From contig NZ_JAGEOJ010000001.1 of the NCBI RefSeq assembly GCF_017573505.1, forward strand, positions 124,001 through 188,000: a stretch of 64,000 nt of DNA. The letters run 5' to 3'. Position 1 is the stretch's first letter. Every line of letters begins with the position of its first letter. Position numbers and translations under genes: made by a program. The DNA is from Actinomadura barringtoniae. GTDB taxonomy: Bacteria > Actinomycetota > Actinomycetes > Streptosporangiales > Streptosporangiaceae. The notes beneath the pieces are model-generated. The model ran no database searches. It saw only the letters and a list, made by a program, of their open reading frames with translations, and was not told the DNA's origin. Positions 28,291 through 36,287 of the stretch are shown here, one piece after another.

Positions 28291-29832
28291 ATGCGTCTAC
28301 GCGGATCCCTGTGGCCCCGGACGGCAATGGCCGCGGCCGGAGTTCTTCTAGCCGCCATGTTGCCGTTCACGCCCGCGGGAGCACAAAGCACGAAAACATT
28401 CTCTGGAGAAGACTGGCCATTGGCCGGGCAGAATCTCCACAACACCCGGAACAACGCCTCCGAGAGGAAAATCAATTCCTCGAATGTGGCGAACCTGAAG
28501 GTCAAATGGTCGCTGCAGACCGAGGGTGACGTCGTCGCCACCCCGACCGTGTACCAGGGCGCCCTTTACACGACCGATCGCGGCGGGAACCTTTTCTCCG
28601 TCAACACCTCGACCGGCAAGGTCATCTGGTCCAAGAAGGTCGGCGACTACACCGGGATCACCGGCGACGCCTCCCGTACCAGCCCCCTCGTCTTCGGCGA
28701 CGAGATCATCATCGGCACCGGCGGCGGCGCGAACCTGGTCGGCGTCGACCGCTTCACCGGCGCGTTCCGCTGGAAGACCGCGCTCGAGAACGACAACATC
28801 TACGCCCGGGTGACCGGGTCGCCGATCATCGACAACGGCATCGTCTACATCGGCGTCTCCTCGGGCGAGGAGACGGCTCCCCCGGACCACAAGATGGTCT
28901 TCCGCGGCACCGTTCAGGCGCTGGACGCCCGCACCGGCAAGCTGCTCTGGAAGACCTTCATGGTCCCCGAGGGCTACACCGGCGGTGCCGTCTGGAGCAG
29001 CACGCCGGTGATGGACCACCGCCGCGGCCTGCTGTACGTGAGCACCGGCAACAACTACACGGTCCCCGACGGCGTGTGCGAGACGCCCGACGAGACCGGG
29101 TGCGCCCCGATGGCCGAGGACAACTACATCGACGCGGTCGTCGCGCTGAACCCGAGGACCGGCAAGGTCGCCTGGGCGCAGAAGACGCTGAGCGCCGATG
29201 TCTTCCCGCTCCCGGGCCGCGGCCTCGACTATGACTTCGCCTCCGGCCCGAACCTGTACACCACCACGATCCGCGGCCGTCACAAGGACATCATCGGCGT
29301 CGGGCAGAAGAGCGGTTACTACTACGCCTTCGACCCCGACAACAAGGGCAAGCCCATGTGGCAGACGCTGGTCGGCCCCGGCAGCAAGTTCGGCGGGATC
29401 CAGTGGGGCTCGGCCACCGACGGGCGCCGCATCTACACCGCCATCAACAACTACGACCACAAGTCGTACGAGATCACCTCGGTGGACGGGAAGAAGACGA
29501 CCATCACCGGCGGATCCTGGGCGGCGCTCGACGCGGCGACCGGCAAGATCCTCTGGCAGACCGCCGACCCGCAGGGCCAGGGCGACATGGGGTTCGTCTC
29601 GGCGGCCAACGGCGTCGTGTACGCCAACTCGCTGTCCCCGACCGGGAACAGCATGTACGCCCTCGACGGCGCGACCGGCGCGGTCCGCTGGGGCTTCGAC
29701 AGCGGCGGCTCGGTCGTCGCCGGCGCCGCGGTCGTGAACGGCACCGTGTACTGGGGTTCGGGCTACTGGATCCCGTGGACCAACGAGGGTGAGAACAACA
29801 TGCTCTACGCGTTCTCGCTCGACGGCCGCTGA
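28291..29832 (+). CDS. Secreted PQQ-type beta-propeller dehydrogenase-like protein
   Basis: 513 residues. A signal peptide (MRLRGSLWPRTAMAAAGVLLAAMLPFTPAGAQS) precedes an eight-bladed-type propeller with recurrent blade signatures such as LFSVNTSTGKVIWSK, VQALDARTGKLLWKT, VVALNPRTGKVAWAQ, WAALDAATGKILWQT and MYALDGATGAVRWGF. These (A-L-D-x-x-T-G-x-x-x-W) define the quinoprotein alcohol dehydrogenase and polyvinyl-alcohol dehydrogenase group. An exported alcohol or quinol oxidation in product maturation is plausible. The start at 28291 has GGGAGG upstream and gives a clean signal peptide; an upstream GTG or ATG in frame adds only charged residues. Confidence 0.9.
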   Translation: MRLRGSLWPRTAMAAAGVLLAAMLPFTPAGAQSTKTFSGEDWPLAGQNLHNTRNNASERKINSSNVANLKVKWSLQTEGDVVATPTVYQGALYTTDRGGNLFSVNTSTGKVIWSKKVGDYTGITGDASRTSPLVFGDEIIIGTGGGANLVGVDRFTGAFRWKTALENDNIYARVTGSPIIDNGIVYIGVSSGEETAPPDHKMVFRGTVQALDARTGKLLWKTFMVPEGYTGGAVWSSTPVMDHRRGLLYVSTGNNYTVPDGVCETPDETGCAPMAEDNYIDAVVALNPRTGKVAWAQKTLSADVFPLPGRGLDYDFASGPNLYTTTIRGRHKDIIGVGQKSGYYYAFDPDNKGKPMWQTLVGPGSKFGGIQWGSATDGRRIYTAINNYDHKSYEITSVDGKKTTITGGSWAALDAATGKILWQTADPQGQGDMGFVSAANGVVYANSLSPTGNSMYALDGATGAVRWGFDSGGSVVAGAAVVNGTVYWGSGYWIPWTNEGENNMLYAFSLDGR

Positions 29833-29902
29833 CCGCCCGAGACCAGCGCCACACGAAACCAGCACTGCGGGAATTCACAACCGCACCGAACCAGCGGTTC
29901 CA

Positions 29903-29935
29903 GTCGGGGATCCCGGGACGTACGGGATCCCCGAC
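29903..29935 (+). terminator. Hairpin terminator after PQQ-type gene
   Basis: A 13-bp perfect stem (29903-29915 with 29923-29935), 7-nt loop, 70 bp past the stop at 29832. It suggests that the following ABC genes have their own promoter. Confidence 0.75.
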
Positions 29936-29975
29936 GTCGCTTCGTGTCATCGCCCACCGGCTCACGGCGAGCCGT

Positions 29976-29993
29976 TCGAGGGAGCATCGAGGA
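29976..29993 (+). promoter_or_regulatory. Heptamer pair at the ABC transporter start (weak)
   Basis: TCGAGGG (29976-29982) and TCGAGGA (29987-29993) with a 4-bp spacer, the same period as the other boxes, but only 6 nt from the ATG at 30000 and overlapping the ribosome-binding GAGGAG. It could be incidental, or could act on a promoter read from the other side. Confidence 0.25.
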
Positions 29994-29999
29994 GCAAAC

Positions 30000-30968
30000 A
30001 TGCCGATCATCGAGGCGGTCGACCTCACCCGCGTGTTCAAGACGGGCAAGTCAACGGTCGAGGCCGTCCGCGGGGTGACGCTCAGCGTCGAGGCCGGGGA
30101 GATCGTCGGCTTCCTCGGCCCGAACGGGGCCGGCAAGACCACGACCCTGCGCATGCTGGCAACGCTGCTGCGCCCGACGTCGGGCAGCGCCACCGTGGCC
30201 GGCGCCGACCTGCTGAACGATCCCGTCGGCGTGCGCCGGCGGATCGGCTACGTCGGCCAGGCCATGGGCAAGTTCGGCGGGGGCAGCGACCCCAATTGCC
30301 GGGTGAACGAGGAGATCATCGTTCAGGCCCAGCTCTACCGGCACTCCAAGGCCTACGCGGTCGAGCGGGCGGAGCGGCTCATGAGCCAGCTCGACCTCGG
30401 CGGCCTCGGCCGACGGCTGATCAAGACGCTGTCGGGCGGCGAACGGCGCCGCCTGGACATCGCGCTCGGCCTGGTCCACGACCCCGAGCTGGTGTTCCTC
30501 GACGAGCCGAGCACCGGCCTTGACCCGCAGAGCCGCAGCAACCTGTGGGAGCACGTCCGCAAGCTGCGCGCCGACCTGAACACCACCGTCTACATCACCA
30601 CGCACTATCTCGACGAGGCGGACGCGCTGTGCGACCGGATCCTGGTCATCGACCGGGGCAAGATCGTGGCCGAGGGGACGCCGCAGCAGCTGAAGCAGCG
30701 GGTCGCCGGCGACGTCGTCACCCTGGTCGTGGACTGCGAGGCCGCCCGCGCGGCCGAGCACCTGGAGGGGCGGCGCGGCGTGCGCGACGTGAAGGCCGAC
30801 GACCACACGGTCCGCCTCACGGTCGAGCACGGCGACCAGGCGCTGCCCTGGATCCTGGAGACGCTGAGCGGCACCGGGATCACGATGACGTCGGTGCAGC
30901 TCACCCGCCCGACCCTGGACGACGTGTTCCTGACCCTGACCGGCCGTTCGCTGCGCGACGGCTCGTGA
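30000..30968 (+). CDS. ABC exporter ATP-binding protein, DrrA type
   Basis: 322 residues. Walker A GPNGAGKTTTLRML (about 41-54), Q-loop GYVGQ, signature LSGGERRRLDIALGLVHDPELVFLDEPSTGLDP including Walker B, H-loop TTHYLDEAD, and the C-terminal DrrA-like domain ending LTLTGRSLRDG. An inserted KFGGGSDPNCRVNEE stretch follows the Q-loop. With the permease downstream it should export the product and confer self-resistance, as DrrAB does for daunorubicin. GAGGAGCAAAC precedes the ATG. Confidence 0.95.
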   Translation: MPIIEAVDLTRVFKTGKSTVEAVRGVTLSVEAGEIVGFLGPNGAGKTTTLRMLATLLRPTSGSATVAGADLLNDPVGVRRRIGYVGQAMGKFGGGSDPNCRVNEEIIVQAQLYRHSKAYAVERAERLMSQLDLGGLGRRLIKTLSGGERRRLDIALGLVHDPELVFLDEPSTGLDPQSRSNLWEHVRKLRADLNTTVYITTHYLDEADALCDRILVIDRGKIVAEGTPQQLKQRVAGDVVTLVVDCEAARAAEHLEGRRGVRDVKADDHTVRLTVEHGDQALPWILETLSGTGITMTSVQLTRPTLDDVFLTLTGRSLRDGS

Positions 30969-30999
30969 CCCCCCTCATGATCTCTTCAAGGAGCCGGCC

Positions 31000-31767
31000 G
31001 TGCACTTCTTCCGCGACACCTATCTGATCTTCAAGCGGCAGATGATGCTGGCGCTGCGCAACCCCGCGTTGATCGCCACCACGCTGCTGCAGCCCGTGCT
31101 GTTCCTCGCCTTCTTCGGGCCGCTGTTCACCAGGGTCTACGACAAGGGCGTGCTGGAGGTGCCGGGATCCAACGCCTACGCGTTCTTCGTGCCCGGACTG
31201 CTGGTGCAGCTCGGGCTGTTCGGCGCGGCGTTCGTCGGGTTCACGATCATCGCCGACTGGCGGGCCGGGGTGGTGGAGCGCATGCGGGTCACGCCGGCCA
31301 GCCGGCTCTCGATCCTGCTCGGCAGGGTGCTGCGGGACGTCGTCATCCTCGTCACGCAGTCGATCGTGCTCGTGCTCGCGGGGCTGCTGTTCGGGATGCG
31401 GGCGCCGGTCGGCGGGATCCTGCTCGCGCTGGCGTTCATCGCGGCGCTCGCCACCGCGCTCGCGTCGTTCTCCTACACCCTGGGCCTGCTGACCAAAAGC
31501 GAGGACGCGTTCGCGCCCATCCTGAACTCGCTGATGATGCCGATGCTGCTGCTGTCGGGGATCATGCTGCCGATGCAGATCGGCCCGTCCTGGCTGAACT
31601 GGATCTCGCGGTTCACGCCGTTCCGCTACATCATCGACGCGATCCGGGACGGCTTCCGCGGCGACTACACCAGCTCGGCCATGGCCGAGGGCGGCGCCGT
31701 GGCGATCGGTCTCGCCGCGGTCTGCGTCGCGGTGGGCGTGCGGACCTTCCTGCGCGAGAACGCCTGA
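31000..31767 (+). CDS. ABC-2 type exporter permease, DrrB type
   Basis: 255 residues with six hydrophobic segments (about 24-45, 57-80, 105-130, 135-165, 170-195, 225-245) and the ABC-2 hallmark GIMLPMQIGPSWLNWISRFTPFRYIIDAIRDGFRGD. Forms the membrane channel with the ATPase just upstream. The GTG at 31000 has AAGGAG 6 bp before it. Followed by a terminator and, convergently, the PadR regulator. Confidence 0.94.
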   Translation: MHFFRDTYLIFKRQMMLALRNPALIATTLLQPVLFLAFFGPLFTRVYDKGVLEVPGSNAYAFFVPGLLVQLGLFGAAFVGFTIIADWRAGVVERMRVTPASRLSILLGRVLRDVVILVTQSIVLVLAGLLFGMRAPVGGILLALAFIAALATALASFSYTLGLLTKSEDAFAPILNSLMMPMLLLSGIMLPMQIGPSWLNWISRFTPFRYIIDAIRDGFRGDYTSSAMAEGGAVAIGLAAVCVAVGVRTFLRENA

Positions 31768-31808
31768 CGAAAGCCCGATACGAAGACCCGGCACAAGACC
31801 CCGATCAC

Positions 31809-31838
31809 CTGGCGCCCGGGCTGCGGCCCGGGCGCCAG
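31809..31838. terminator. Hairpin terminator after exporter genes
   Basis: A 12-bp stem (31809-31820 with 31827-31838) with a CTGCGG loop, 40 bp past the permease stop. It sits just before a G-rich tract. Confidence 0.85.
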
Positions 31839-31847
31839 ATCATGTTC

Positions 31848-31870
31848 GGGGGTGGGGGTGGTGGGGTGGG
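31848..31870 (+). other. G-quadruplex-forming motif between convergent genes
   Basis: Runs of 5, 5, 4 and 3 Gs at 31848-31852, 31854-31858, 31863-31866 and 31868-31870, with loops of 1, 4 and 1 nt, fit a canonical intramolecular quadruplex on the plus strand. More G runs follow to about 31935. It lies in the 190-bp gap between exporter and PadR genes. Confidence 0.7.
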
Positions 31871-31957
31871 CGATGTCTGGGGTGGTGGTGTCTTAGGGGG
31901 TATCCGAGGGGTGGTGTCCGAGGGTGGTCGGCGCTGCGACGACTCAGCCGGGCCGGC

Positions 31958-32278
31958 TCAACCGGTGCCGAGAACACCGCCGACGATCGACGCGAACTCG
32001 CGCCAGGTGTCGCGTTCGCTGGTCAGTTCGGTCCTACCGCGAGGAGTGAGGCTGTAGGTGCGCCGCTTGCGGCCGTCCACCTCGCTCCACTTGCTGTCGA
32101 CGAAGCCCGCCCGCTCGAGGCGGCGCAGGGCCGGATAGATGGTGCCCGAGGGCAGATCGAGAGCACCGCCGCTACGCGAACGAAGCGCCGCAATGATCCC
32201 GTACCCGTGGAGGGGCCCATCCTCTAGTACAGCGAGAACCAGCGAATCCAATCGCCCACGGAGTACTTCCAGCTTCAT
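31958..32278 (-). CDS. PadR-family transcriptional repressor
   Basis: 106 residues: MKLEVLRGRLDSLVLAVLEDGPLHGYGIIAALRSRSGGALDLPSGTIYPALRRLERAGFVDSKW, then GRKRRTYSLTPRGR. This is a winged-helix PadR s1 protein without the long C-terminal domain. PadR proteins next to DrrAB-type exporters usually repress them and respond to the drug. The ATG at 32278 is 7 nt after a -10-like TAGACT, so the mRNA may be leaderless. An upstream in-frame ATG (32296) would sit inside that promoter and is less likely. Confidence 0.9.
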   Translation of the reverse strand: MKLEVLRGRLDSLVLAVLEDGPLHGYGIIAALRSRSGGALDLPSGTIYPALRRLERAGFVDSKWSEVDGRKRRTYSLTPRGRTELTSERDTWREFASIVGGVLGTG

Positions 32279-32279
32279 A

Positions 32280-32316
32280 GTAGAAAGTCTACACATTGTG
32301 GGGACGGTTCTGGCAA
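32280..32316 (-). promoter_or_regulatory. Leaderless promoter and operator of the PadR gene
   Basis: On the minus strand, TTGCCA (32316-32311), 19 bp, TAGACT (32291-32286), then 7 nt to the ATG. A 13-bp palindrome, GTAGA-3 nt-TCTAC (32280-32292), covers the -10, as expected of an autoregulated PadR operator. Confidence 0.55.
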
Positions 32317-32468
32317 GCCTCGGGCGGCCGACCAGCGATAATGCGGTCGGCTCCCCCGGACTTCGTTAATTCGTTCGTTCACGAGGTCCCACCTCCAATT
32401 GTCAGGTATTCGGCTACCGCCTCGTGTTAAGACCTAACCCGTCAGTTAGTTGAGTCCTACCTCGTATC

Positions 32469-34091
32469 TCACGTCACTTCGAGGTTGGCCATCATGGCCA
32501 TGTCCTCGTGTTCGAGGTTGTGGCAATGGAACACGTAGCGGCCGCGGTATCCGGCGAAGCGGATGCCGATCTCGACCTCCTCCTCCGGCAGCACGTCGAC
32601 CGTGTCCTTCCAGCCGGCGTCGCTCGGCCGCGGGTCCTTGCCGTTCCTGGCGAGGACCTGGAAGTGGCCCATGTGGATGTGCACGGGATGGTGCGCGTTG
32701 CTCTTGATGAGCCACCGTTCGGTGCTGCCGAGGGTCACCCGGGCATCGACGCGGTTCGGGTCGAAGGCGTTGCCGTTGATCGTCCAGGTCTCGTAGCCGG
32801 AGCCGCTGCGGGAGAACTTCACCGAGCGGGTGACCGAGGACGGCGCGGCCAGCGGATCGCGCTTGACCAGCGTCGACGGCACCGAGCTGTCGTCGGAGGC
32901 CTTCCGCGCCACATGGAAGCGCATCACGTGGCCGGTCGTCCCCGACCCGAACCTGTTCACCAGCGTGACCTGGGTGCCGACCGGGTAGGCGCTGAAGTCG
33001 ACCACGACCTCGAAGCGCTCGGCCGACGCGATGGCGAACGAGTCATGGTTCACCGGCCGTTCCAGCAGGCCGACGTCGCTGCCGATCTGGGTGAACGCGG
33101 CGCCCTTGGGCGGCGGCGGGTCCAGCGCGAGCTGGTAGCGGCGCGCGTTGGAGGCGTTCAGGATCCGGAACCGGTACTTGGCCGCGTCGACCTCCAGGAC
33201 CGGCCATGGCGTGCCGTTCACCAGGATGACGTCGCCCAGCAGGCCCTTCATGTAGTCGTGCGTGACGCCCGGCTTGCCGGTCAGCGAAGGGTCGATCGAC
33301 GGGTAGTGGAACGAGCCGTCGGCGGCGAACGAGCGGTCGCAGATCATCAGCGGGATGTCGCGGTCCCCGCGCGGCAGCGGCAGCGCCTGCTCGGCGTCGT
33401 CGCGGATCAGATGGAATCCCGCCAGGCCGCGGTACACCTGAGGGCCGGTGAAGTCCATCCGGTGGTCGTGGTACCAGAGCGTCGCCGCCGGCTGCGCGAG
33501 CGGGTAGACGTAGTCGTAGCTGCCCTGGGCGATCGACTTGTCCACGCGGACCCGGCCGCCGTTGCCCGGCAGCAGGAAGTCGGTCGGATAGCCGTCGTAC
33601 TGCGTCGGCGTCACCCCGCCGTGCAGGTGGGTCACGGTCGGCAGCGACAGCTGGTTGGTGTGCCGTACGACGGTCTTGCGGCCGCTGCGGGACTCGATCG
33701 TGGGGCCGGGGAAGCGGCCCTCGTAGCCCCAGACCTCGGTGGTGTATCCGGGCAGGATCTGCGCCTTGGCGGACTTCTGCGTGATCTCGTAGTAGTCGGC
33801 GTCGGCGTCGCTGCGGACCGGCTTCAGCACCGGCGGGATCGCCAGCGGGGCGGTGAACGGCTGCGGCAGCTTCGCGTCGCTCTTCAGCAGTTCACCCTCG
33901 CTGGACTTGTCGTCCTTGCCGCTCTTCTCGTCCTTGTCGTCCCCGTCGTCGCCCGAACCGTGGGAGCCATGACCGTCCGAGCCGGAACGGCCCGCGTCAT
34001 GTTCGTGCGACTGGCAGGCGACCGCGATGGAGACCAGGGCCATGCCGCCGCCGAGCCCCAGCACTTCCCTGCGCGTGAATTTCGATGCCAT
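32469..34091 (-). CDS. Multicopper oxidase (CotA/laccase type), exported
   Basis: 540 residues. A twin-arginine-like leader (TRREVLGLGGGMALVSIAVAC, residues 6-26) ends in Cys and may be a lipoprotein or Tat signal. Then a His/Asp/Lys/Ser-rich charged linker (about 28-66), and three cupredoxin domains. The copper ligands are all present: HLHGG (155-159), WYHDH (206-210), HHPVHIH (467-473) and HCHNLEHEDM (522-531), the last with Met as T1 axial ligand. The motif order matches spore-coat CotA and phenoxazinone synthases. It could oxidatively couple phenols outside the membrane. The ATG at 34091 has GGAAGAGGACG upstream; the much longer open frame beyond it is antisense to rmlA. Confidence 0.94.
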   Translation of the reverse strand: MASKFTRREVLGLGGGMALVSIAVACQSHEHDAGRSGSDGHGSHGSGDDGDDKDEKSGKDDKSSEGELLKSDAKLPQPFTAPLAIPPVLKPVRSDADADYYEITQKSAKAQILPGYTTEVWGYEGRFPGPTIESRSGRKTVVRHTNQLSLPTVTHLHGGVTPTQYDGYPTDFLLPGNGGRVRVDKSIAQGSYDYVYPLAQPAATLWYHDHRMDFTGPQVYRGLAGFHLIRDDAEQALPLPRGDRDIPLMICDRSFAADGSFHYPSIDPSLTGKPGVTHDYMKGLLGDVILVNGTPWPVLEVDAAKYRFRILNASNARRYQLALDPPPPKGAAFTQIGSDVGLLERPVNHDSFAIASAERFEVVVDFSAYPVGTQVTLVNRFGSGTTGHVMRFHVARKASDDSSVPSTLVKRDPLAAPSSVTRSVKFSRSGSGYETWTINGNAFDPNRVDARVTLGSTERWLIKSNAHHPVHIHMGHFQVLARNGKDPRPSDAGWKDTVDVLPEEEVEIGIRFAGYRGRYVFHCHNLEHEDMAMMANLEVT

Positions 34092-34135
34092 CGTCCTCTT
34101 CCGGCAGGTGAGCAGTGTGCCTACATGTAGTTTAC

Positions 34136-34411
34136 CTACACGGTAGGCCATCCGCCCATGTTCAGTTCGGCCCATAGCCGAGATGCCTCTTCGGACAGGG
34201 GTTCGTCCGGAACCAGACGCTCGGGGTGCGCGGCCGGCGGCAGCGCCGGGGTCGCGAGCGCCTCCCCCGGGCACTCCTCCTCGTCCTCGTCCTCGGAGGT
34301 GAGGTAGTGGTGGAGCTGCCTGGGCGTCATGCCCATCACTGAACAGCCGTAGTAACTCAGCCCGGCCCAGAATTCGCGCAGCAGTCGCCGCGGCAGGCTC
34401 GGTCGCATCAT
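34136..34411 (-). CDS. Small hypothetical protein
   Basis: 91 residues: a basic start MMRPSLPRRLLREFWAGLSYYGCSVMGM, an acidic middle (SEDEDEEE), and a Pro-rich tail HPERLVPDEPLSEEASRLWAELNMGGW. The HPERL...L-W layout resembles the short DUF6059-type proteins found near actinomycete specialised-metabolism genes, which is a tentative link. The start has GGGAGGAC immediately before the ATG, which supports translation. It lies 44 bp upstream of the multicopper oxidase gene on the same strand, probably in one operon. Confidence 0.6.
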   Translation of the reverse strand: MMRPSLPRRLLREFWAGLSYYGCSVMGMTPRQLHHYLTSEDEDEEECPGEALATPALPPAAHPERLVPDEPLSEEASRLWAELNMGGWPTV

Positions 34412-34572
34412 GTCCTCCCGGCGGGAGCGTGGTCCTTCCCCAGGACGCAGTCTGGAAGCCGCCTCTCAAGCGACGCTGGAACCGCGATAAACCCCCGATG
34501 GCGCCCGTTCGAGCCGTACTGGACGCGCCCTGGACGCACGCTGCCCGCACCCGCGACGGCATGCGGCGGCCC

Positions 34573-34590
34573 TCGACCTCTGCTCGAGCG
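34573..34590 (+). promoter_or_regulatory. Candidate SARP box upstream of rmlA
   Basis: Heptamers TCGACCT (34573-34579) and TCGAGCG (34584-34590) with a 4-bp spacer. GACCAT lies 8 bp downstream as a weak -10, and rmlA starts 71 bp from the box. Confidence 0.45.
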
Positions 34591-34661
34591 GGGCGTCCGA
34601 CCATGGCGTCGTTCAGCGGTGGCGTCCATCGGCGGCGCCGCCCGACTCTGGGAGGTCGCTC

Positions 34662-35726
34662 ATGAAGGCGCTGGTACTGTGCGGCGGGCACGGGACCCGG
34701 CTGAGACCGATCACGCACACGTCCGCGAAGCAGCTGGTGCCCATCGCCAACAAGCCCGTTCTGTACTACGGGCTGGAGGCGCTGCGCGACGCCGGCATCG
34801 AGGACGTCGGGATCATCGTCGGGGACACCGCGGCCGAGGTGCGCCGCGCCGTCGGCGACGGGTCGGGCTTCGGGCTGCGCGTCACCTACATCGAGCAGGA
34901 GGCGCCGCTCGGGCTCGCGCACGCGGTGCTCATCGCGCGCGACTACCTCGGCGACGACGACTTCGTCATGTACCTCGGGGACAACTTCCTCGTCGACGGC
35001 CTGACCGAGGTGGTCGACCGGTTCCGCGCGACCCGGCCGGACGTCCAGATCATGCTCACCCCGGTCGCCGACCCCAGCCAGTTCGGCGTCGCCGAGCTGG
35101 ACGCCGACGGGCGGCTGGTCAGGGTGGAGGAGAAGCCACGGTCGCCGCGCAGCGACCTGGCGATCATGGGCATCTACCTGTTCACCCCGGTCGTGCACGA
35201 GGCCGTACGGTCCATCAAGCCCGACCCGCGCGGCGAGCTGGAGATCACCACGGCGATCGAGTGGCTGCTGGAGCACGACGCGCGCATCACCTCGCACATC
35301 GTGCACGGCTACTGGAAGGACACCGGCCGCGTCGAGGACATGCTCGAGTGCAACCGCCTGGTCCTGGAGGACCTGGAGACGCGCGTCGAGGGCCACGTGG
35401 ACGAGCGCACCGACGTCGTCGGCCGGGTCGTGGTCGAGGAGGGCGCGCGGATCAGCGGCTCGCGGCTGGTCGGCCCGCTCATCATCGGCGCCGACGCGGT
35501 GATCAAGGACAGCTATGTCGGCCCGTTCACCTCGATCGGGCCCGACTGCCTGCTCGCCGACACCGAGGTGGAGTTCTCGATCGTGATGGAGCGCTCGTCG
35601 GTGCTGGGCGTACGGCGGCTGCGCGACTCGCTGATCGGCAAGGACGTCGCGATCAAGCCGGCCTCCGTCACCTCCACCGCCCACCAGCTCGTTCTCGGCG
35701 ACCACAGCCAGGTCAGGATCGCCTGA
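34662..35726 (+). CDS. rmlA: Glucose-1-phosphate thymidylyltransferase (long form)
   Basis: 354 residues. The nucleotidyltransferase signature LCGGHGTRLRPITHTSAKQLVPIANKPVL opens the protein, FVMYLGDNF holds the metal-binding Asp, and VEEKPRSPRSDLAIMGIYLF and GYWKDTG are conserved. The C-terminal 110 residues form a left-handed beta-helix (VVGRVVVEEGARISGSRLVGPLIIGADAVIKDSYVGPFTSIG) typical of the StrD/DesIII long type used in antibiotic deoxysugar pathways. It makes dTDP-glucose, the entry to the aminosugar assumed here. No rmlB is in the window. Confidence 0.96.
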   Translation: MKALVLCGGHGTRLRPITHTSAKQLVPIANKPVLYYGLEALRDAGIEDVGIIVGDTAAEVRRAVGDGSGFGLRVTYIEQEAPLGLAHAVLIARDYLGDDDFVMYLGDNFLVDGLTEVVDRFRATRPDVQIMLTPVADPSQFGVAELDADGRLVRVEEKPRSPRSDLAIMGIYLFTPVVHEAVRSIKPDPRGELEITTAIEWLLEHDARITSHIVHGYWKDTGRVEDMLECNRLVLEDLETRVEGHVDERTDVVGRVVVEEGARISGSRLVGPLIIGADAVIKDSYVGPFTSIGPDCLLADTEVEFSIVMERSSVLGVRRLRDSLIGKDVAIKPASVTSTAHQLVLGDHSQVRIA

Positions 35727-35760
35727 CCCGGCCCGTCCGGCGCACGCCAGTGATTCATAG

Positions 35761-35778
35761 TCCAGCGCGATTCGAGCG
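35761..35778 (+). promoter_or_regulatory. Candidate SARP box upstream of SchA/CurD-like gene
   Basis: Heptamers TCCAGCG (35761-35767) and TCGAGCG (35772-35778) with a 4-bp spacer, TGCGAT 8 bp further on, and the gene's ATG 49 bp downstream. Confidence 0.5.
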
Positions 35779-35826
35779 GCCGGGTGTGCGATGTGCTCAC
35801 TGGCCACCGTGCAAGGAGAGGTTTCC

Positions 35827-36210
35827 ATGCCATACGCGGCAATCACCTATCGCGTCGTACCGGGCAGCGACGACGCGCTGGCCGAGATCTTCGGCGACTT
35901 CCAGCGGGTGGACACCCCCGAGCTGCGCGGCGAGGACGGCGAGCCGGTCGGGCGGCTGCTCGGCACCGCCGTCTTCGTCAAGGACGAGTTCATGGTCCGG
36001 GTCATCCACTACGAGGGCGACTTCGTGGCCATCGCTCAGCACATGGCCCGGCAGCAGGGCGTTCACAACGTCGAGGAGCGGCTGGCGCCCTACCTCACGC
36101 ACCGGCGCCCGGCCTCGACGCCCGAGGAGTTCAAGGAGAACTTCCGCAACGCCCTGATGCGCTGCGTCATGCAGCTCTCCGTCGACACCCACCCGGCCGA
36201 CGCCTCCTAG
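35827..36210 (+). CDS. SchA/CurD-like protein (single domain)
   Basis: 127 residues: MPYAAITYRVVPGSDDALAEIFGDF, GRLLGTAVFVKDEFMVRVIHYEGDFVAIAQHM, ERLAPYL, STPEEFKENFRNALMRCVMQLS. It is homologous to each half of the protein at 27275-28060 and to the spore-pigment SchA/CurD family, whose biochemical function is not known. GGAGAGG lies 6 bp before the ATG at 35827. It is followed after 77 bp by the cupin gene, the same order as in WhiE-type loci. Confidence 0.9.
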   Translation: MPYAAITYRVVPGSDDALAEIFGDFQRVDTPELRGEDGEPVGRLLGTAVFVKDEFMVRVIHYEGDFVAIAQHMARQQGVHNVEERLAPYLTHRRPASTPEEFKENFRNALMRCVMQLSVDTHPADAS

Positions 36211-36287
36211 GCCGAGCCGGCCGACCACCGTCCGCCGGGGCTGACCACCATCCGCCTCCACCGGCTCCGACCTCCTAGGAGGGCTCT

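Noticed and set aside
28348..29865. Minus-strand 505-codon frame opposite the PQQ-type gene
   Set aside because: No motif or ribosome site; the plus strand has signal peptide and propeller blades.
32469..35846. A single 1125-codon open frame on the minus strand
   Set aside because: Only 32469-34091 has a start with ribosome site, leader and homology; the upstream part is antisense to rmlA and carries no domain.
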